Assembly (NCBI GenBank): GCA_001970855.1
Contig: LSSN01002036.1
Span: forward strand, 1-16,150
DNA from: Smittium culicis
Taxonomy: Eukaryota; Kickxellomycota; Harpellomycetes; Harpellales; Legeriomycetaceae
Reading direction: 5' to 3'
DNA: 16,150 nucleotides
The number at the start of each line of letters is the position of its first letter. The first letter of the stretch is position 1. Shown piece by piece: positions 11,778 to 16,150 of the stretch. A model generated the notes under the pieces. The model had not been told where the DNA came from. It did not search any database and saw nothing but the letters and a program-made list of their open reading frames with translations. The position numbers and the translations under genes are program-made.

Positions 11778-13882
11778 TTAACAGCTGTTTAGTTGTGATA
11801 AAATATCATTGAGATTTTGAAGTTGTAGCTGAACATAAGCTAATATCCGTAATCTTTCTTGGACGGCTTCTCTAGTTGATTTATTCAAGTTTTCGATCTG
11901 TTCATCAGTAAGAGAGTCTAAGTTGGGCAATTGCATATTAGACATCGAAAGTATGTTTTTAAGTAAGTTTGGATTTTGGGGATCAAGTGAAGTTGCAGGG
12001 GTGGTTAGAGGAACAAGGAGGGGTGTTCCCATATTATTTAAATTGTTTAGAAGGCTAAAGTTGTTATCAAATTGGGAGAATTGGGCATTGGCATGTTGCT
12101 GAGAAGAGAAAGTATTTGGGATTGGGTTAAATGTTGAGGTAAATGAGGAGCTATCGGTAGAGATTGGTATAAGCGATGGGATTGATGTAGATGTGAATGA
12201 ATTGGTGTTGATTCGAGGAGTAGATGTAGATAGTTTAGGTTTACTCGATGAAGGAAAGGTGGATGAATTCGCGTTAGACGGATTATGATCAGAAGGAGAT
12301 TGTGGATTTTGAGCGTGGTGCGAAGATGATGTAGAGAGATTTTGGTCGTTTGATAAAATCTTTTCTTTTAGTTTGTTAATTTCTTGGGAACTACTGATAT
12401 ATTCGTGTGGTAGTTGGGGTCTGATAGGTGCGCTATCGGGGGTTAGTGGAGGATTGGAGCTATTTAAGTTATGAATATTTTGAGGGTCATTTAAGTTTTG
12501 GTTAGGGCTAATATTTTGGTTGTCAGCAATGGGGGTATTTGGGATTGGGTTGATATTTTGGTTAGGATCAACTTGGTTATTGTTTATAGGGGTATTTGGG
12601 GGGTTAGCAGTTTCAAGAACAGGGGTTCTGCAAGTGGGGCAAGATTGTTGTCTAGCAAGCCAGCTACGGAGACAATAAAAGTGGAATACATGGCCGCAAC
12701 TTAGACGTTTGGGGACGTCTGGAGAATTATGGACGATGGCAATTTCTTCACGGCAAATGATGCAAACTTTATCAGTTAGGGCATCGAGCTGGGCTTGGTT
12801 TAGGGTGGCATATTGGTCGTCCATATATTTCATGGCTTTCCTGTACCGTATCCAGTCTTTGCATTTCGAGACGAATGAAGAGACAGTCAAGTAGATGTCG
12901 CGAATAATGTGTAACGGGAGACCATAATTCTGGACTAAAACGTAAAATAGGCCAGAGTAAACAGCGAGCTTCAATAGGTCAGAGAATAGTTCAATGTAGA
13001 AGAGGTAAATAGTTTTATTTTGCCATTCTCTTTCCTGGAAGTTGTCGATACAACTGAAGATAAATTTGATGATTGAAATCATCAAGTTAATAGCTAAAAG
13101 GGCGTACTCAAATCCAAAAATGACAACAATTTTAGCGCCAAAGATGTGGTAAAAGTTGTAAGCATAGAGGACCATAGAAATATTGGTAAACATGAGTATG
13201 AGACTAAGAATGGACATTTTATAGATGAGTTTGGAGTCGATATTAGGCCTTTGTTCCATGTACTCGATTCTGTCGTCAAGAAGCCAGTGGAATATCTTTA
13301 CAAATAGAAGTATACCAAAAAGGAAAATGGAGTAAGCGTTGAGCTCTTCTTTAAAAATAGTTAGAGCTAAGCATATCTCAGTAATTGAAAACCATGCGCG
13401 TTCGTAAAGCCTCTAACAGGAGGGGAAACAAAAGGATAAGTTTAAAAAATATTAGAAAAAATACTAAAAAACAATAGAAATATCTAAAAGTAGTAATTTT
13501 AGGGAAGAGCGAAAATAGTACATCAACTTCGAGGGGTCTGAGTTCAGTGAAAAATAAACGTACAACAGCGATGCCAGACAAAATGAGGAGAAATATTGAA
13601 ATATTGAAAATGGCCTAAAGGAAGGTGAAATGACAAAAGTATGGTTAGAGAAAGAATAATTTAAAAGAAATTAAAGATGGAGAAAGATGGAAATAAATGG
13701 GATTATAAGGGGAGGGGAGTGTGTGTGTGTACCAAAATTGATATGCTTGATTGAGCCAATGCTACGCAGACGGGGAAAAAAGAGTTATATCTAGCGTATT
13801 CTTTAAGGATTTGGAATAGAAAAATGCTGAGAGAGACCGAGCCATAAAGGGCAAATCGATGTTGCCTAAGAGCGTTGAACAT
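11778..13882 (-). CDS. HRD1: HRD1/synoviolin ER-membrane RING E3 ubiquitin ligase
   Basis: Three exons on the minus strand (13882-13733, 13614-13522, 13412-11778), with introns of 118 and 109 bp, join in phase 0 into 625 residues, near human SYVN1 (617). HRD1 is the ERAD ligase that helps move misfolded ER proteins to the cytosol and ubiquitinates them. The N-terminal half holds several membrane helices with family motifs: NSFFPV (33-38), FFTELRPLEVDRLYERAWF across the exon 2/3 joint, DRIEYMEQRPNI (128-139), FGFEYA (180-185) and YGLPLHIIRDIYLT (from 244). The RING-H2 finger has C298, C301, C320, H322, H325, C328, C339 and C342, with the typical CLRSW and RQQ-CPTCR. A long Asn/Pro/Ser-rich linker follows. 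The last 45 residues (LTDEQIENL...REAVQERLRIL) resemble the conserved C-terminal helical segment of HRD1 used for partner binding. Met133 is not the start: homology continues through both upstream exons. Confidence 0.95.
13719..13730. repeat. (GT)6 microsatellite in HRD1 intron 1
   Basis: Six GT units lie just inside HRD1 intron 1, so the minus-strand transcript reads GTACACACACACAC from the donor. A length change here would sit next to the 5' splice site. Confidence 0.7.
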
Positions 13883-14454
13883 ATTTGAGGAACGAAAATA
13901 TAGAATTTATATATTTATTTCAAAGGAAGATATGAAGAAGGTATGTAACAGAGAGTGAAAAATAATTAAGCTTTAGATATGTTCATGGAAAGTAAATTGA
14001 GTTCGGAAGAATAAAGAATCGACTAGAAGTATGTGAGAAAGAAGGAGAGGCTGGTGAAAGAGTAAATGGGAAGCGAGTTAGGATTTAAAGTTGGTAAAAG
14101 AAAAAGAAGTCGGCGGAAACCGTAAGGCTAAAATTTAAGCTGGAACAGAAGTCTAAAACACAGTAAATAAAAGAAAAGAAAAGATGATATCAATATCAAT
14201 ATCAATATAATAGAAGAGGTGTACAGGTAGAATTGAATAAAAAAGTAAGAAAAGGCAGTTGATATTTTTTATAATAAACCCAGTTTAAGGCAGCGCTATA
14301 ATAAATCCTGTTTGCCAGAAAATTTCACCATAGAAGAAACTCTCATTTCTTGTTAAAATTAAATTGAAGAAAATACCACCCAATAGTCAAACGCCATTTC
14401 TGCAACTCAGCCAAATCATTTCTAACCACATTTATTTTCTGCCACTTCTCCCCA
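13883..14454. other. Purine-rich HRD1 upstream region
   Basis: For about 400 bp upstream of the HRD1 start the plus strand is rich in A and G, so the HRD1-sense strand is rich in T and C. This fits a pyrimidine-rich fungal promoter or leader. A TATA-like TATATAAA (minus strand, 13913-13906) lies 24-31 nt before the ATG, possibly too close for a classical TATA role. No exon is visible. Confidence 0.5.
14187..14209. repeat. ATATCA hexanucleotide repeat
   Basis: Three perfect ATATCA units plus a partial fourth. It is a simple-sequence tract with no clear function. Confidence 0.75.
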
Positions 14455-14596
14455 CTCTGCCGTCTCGCTGCTACTCTGCATGTCTATTCTGGCTCTGCCG
14501 TCTCACTGCTACTCTGCGTCTCTATTCTGGCTCTGCCGTCTCGCTGCTACTCTGAGGTCTCGCATCGCCACTCTGCCATCACGCTGCTATTTCGAT
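14455..14596. repeat. GC-rich 38-bp tandem repeat (minisatellite)
   Basis: Three full units and one partial unit start at 14455, 14493, 14531 and 14571. Units 1 and 2 are 38 bp and differ at only a few positions. Unit 3 is 40 bp and diverged at its end; unit 4 stops after about 26 bp. Each starts CTCTGCC and contains GCTGCTA; units 1-3 repeat ACTCTG in the middle, so the unit may itself have grown from a CTCTG core. The tract is far richer in GC than its surroundings. The flanking CCCACTCTGC (14451-14460) recurs once more at 14773-14782. An open frame across the repeat gives only low-complexity sequence. Confidence 0.85.
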
Positions 14597-15543
14597 ATTT
14601 TACTATAAATTGTGGTTATGTGCGCTGAATCGAATACTCTCTGTCCGTCACATATACGTGACACTCTTTCTTTACCACTGTAGCACTCGATACTGATCCT
14701 ATCCAATAACCAACCTCCACTACATCCATCAATTGAATTACTTTTTATTATTGGTTATGTTCATTTATATTGCCCACTCTGCTGCAGTCCAGTAACGAAT
14801 AATACAATCACATTCATTTCAGCCATCCAATAATTAATACAAATAATAAATATCGATATTTATAGCTAATAAATCTTGTATATCTGAATTTAATTCGTAT
14901 CTTGACTGATTTCATTGCCTATTTATAATTTCTAAAACAAAAGCAAGTAATAAATTCCAACATATAAATTAATAATTTTTGCTAATTCAAAATTTATCTT
15001 TAAGAGAGTTTATTTTACTACCCTGCGAAAAAAAATACACAATCATGTTGACTTTTTTCTGAAGGCTCAAAAATGTATATTTATAAAAAGCATACGGATT
15101 TAGTCTCATCAATAACATAATATTATCCATACTATGCGCTAACAAAAGCTTTAGTGCGTTTGTAGCAATCATTTTAATTAGATTTAGATTTAGATTCAGA
15201 TTTTGAAATTTTACACTGCTATACATATAAACAATCCAACGAGTAGATAAAAAATTAAAACAACTTAACAAAATAAAATAGTTGGTAGTAAACTCTTTTT
15301 ATTGATAGATCTCCTCTAAAGTGCAAAGAATTCAAATACTACGTCAAAAGGAAAATTTCGCTATTTCTGTGCATTATTACCTTTTATAAAGATTTGTGAA
15401 ATTGGCAAAAATTAATACATTAAAATAAGCGTTATTACTCGTTTAGTCAATAACTAAGCTTCAAACTCGGGAAAAGGTTTTACTATTTTTTTTTCTGGAT
15501 TAATAGTTATAGGAAAGTTTTCGTGCAAGTATAAACTGCCAAT
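14597..15543. other. Intergenic region between HRD1 and HUB1
   Basis: I see no gene I can support. Small details are a GTCAC-ATATAC-GTGAC inverted repeat near 14647-14662, two copies of ATCCAATAA (near 14700 and 14824), two copies of TGGTTATGT (near 14612 and 14753) and an (A)TTTAG-type triple repeat near 15178-15196. An open frame on the minus strand (15271-14987, 94 codons) is Leu/Asn/Lys-rich, matches no family I know and is probably chance in AT-rich DNA. TTTATT at 15298-15303 could be a minus-strand AATAAA for HUB1. Confidence 0.5.
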
Positions 15544-16111
15544 TTAAGAATAGTACAGTTCTAAGCTCATTCCATCGTGAATTTCATCTATTAAAAACAG
15601 TTTACAAATATTAAATAAATCAAACTTTTGTGAAAATATTTGCTAAAAATCCCCCACTTTAATAAATATCACTTACAGTCTTCTAGCGTGATGTGATCTT
15701 TAAATATTGTGTACCTATATACGATAAAAAAAAATTCATTTAATACCATAATATAAATTATTTAATTTTTATATCCTTATCAAAACATTCAGCAATCTAA
15801 TAAATATATATATATATATAATATTATTTACCATTTCTTCAATACGATCTTCTCAGGTTTAGTCCCGGATTGAGCCGCAATCAATAGTTTTAAATCTCCG
15901 ATTGTGTCTCTAGGGCTTTATAAAATGTAAAAAAAAAAAAAAATTAAACTTTCCTAGTTTATAAAGCCTCATTTTGAAATGTATATCTACTACTCATAGA
16001 AAACTCGATATAAAAAAAAATCAAACACAACTAGTATGTTGCTCAATAGACTTACTCGCATTTTACTCGGACTTTTTTCCCCAATCTATCGTTACAAATT
16101 ATCTCAATCAT
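15544..16111 (-). CDS. HUB1: Hub1/UBL5 ubiquitin-like splicing modifier
   Basis: Four minus-strand exons (16111-16056, 15915-15832, 15714-15677, 15587-15544) with introns of 140, 117 and 89 bp join into exactly 73 residues, the length of human UBL5. Hub1 is a ubiquitin-like protein that binds non-covalently to spliceosome parts such as Snu66 and alters splice-site use; it lacks the diglycine tail needed for conjugation. Diagnostic stretches are CNDRLGKKVRVKC in exon 1, DTIGDLKLLIAAQSGTKPEK then IVLKKW in exon 2, YTIFKDHITLED in exon 3 and YEIHDGMSLELYYS in exon 4, with the family's C-terminal di-tyrosine. Residue 19 is split by intron 1. The acceptor at 15916 gives KCDPRDTIGD and the full length; a second AG 6 nt downstream gives a protein two residues shorter. 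The start is the first Met, 39 bp from the window edge, so the promoter is outside. Confidence 0.95.
15804..15820. repeat. (AT)8 microsatellite in HUB1 intron 2
   Basis: A pure AT dinucleotide run within HUB1 intron 2, close to its 5' splice site at 15831. Likely length-variable; no function assigned. Confidence 0.7.
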
Positions 16112-16150
16112 CTTTTATCTGTAATATATCTAAATTTTTGTTTTATTCAA

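Overview
The window looks like nuclear DNA of a very AT-rich, intron-containing fungus. Long A/T homopolymers fill the non-coding parts. Genes carry short spliceosomal introns (about 78 to 181 bp, GT...AG). The gene set is eukaryotic: a fungal anion:cation-symporter type MFS permease, a RecQ4-family protein, the ER ubiquitin ligase HRD1 and the ubiquitin-like splicing modifier HUB1. The joined Sld2 plus RecQ4 architecture differs from the separate Sld2 and Hrq1 of yeasts, so I infer, with low confidence, an early-diverging lineage of zoopagomycotan or similar type.

Layout. Positions 1-4475 hold no gene I can support. They contain one clear mobile element, a 189-bp piggyBac-like MITE flanked by TTAA, and a small odd C-rich island near 370-410. 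Positions 4476-6218 (+) carry a three-exon MFS transporter. After a 750-bp intergenic stretch, positions 6969-11414 (+) carry an eight-exon gene of 1,183 codons. It joins an Sld2 (replication-initiation) N-terminus to a RecQ4-type helicase and C-terminal region. It converges tail to tail on HRD1 (minus, three exons, start 13882, stop 11778). Upstream of HRD1 lie a purine-rich flank, a hexanucleotide repeat and a GC-rich 38-bp minisatellite. The right edge holds HUB1 (minus, four tiny exons, start 16111, stop 15544), which encodes only 73 residues and is seen only when its exons are spliced by eye.

The genes do not form a pathway. The permease works at a membrane, the RecQ4 protein in DNA replication, HRD1 in ER-associated degradation and HUB1 in the spliceosome. 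The standout is the RecQ4 protein. The Sld2 core, the Sld2/RecQ4 signature and the RecQ4 C-terminal signature are kept, but every ATPase motif I can align is damaged. The reading frame is nevertheless open for over a thousand codons. I read it as a constrained pseudo-helicase: a replication-initiation scaffold in which the motor fold survives without a working motor.
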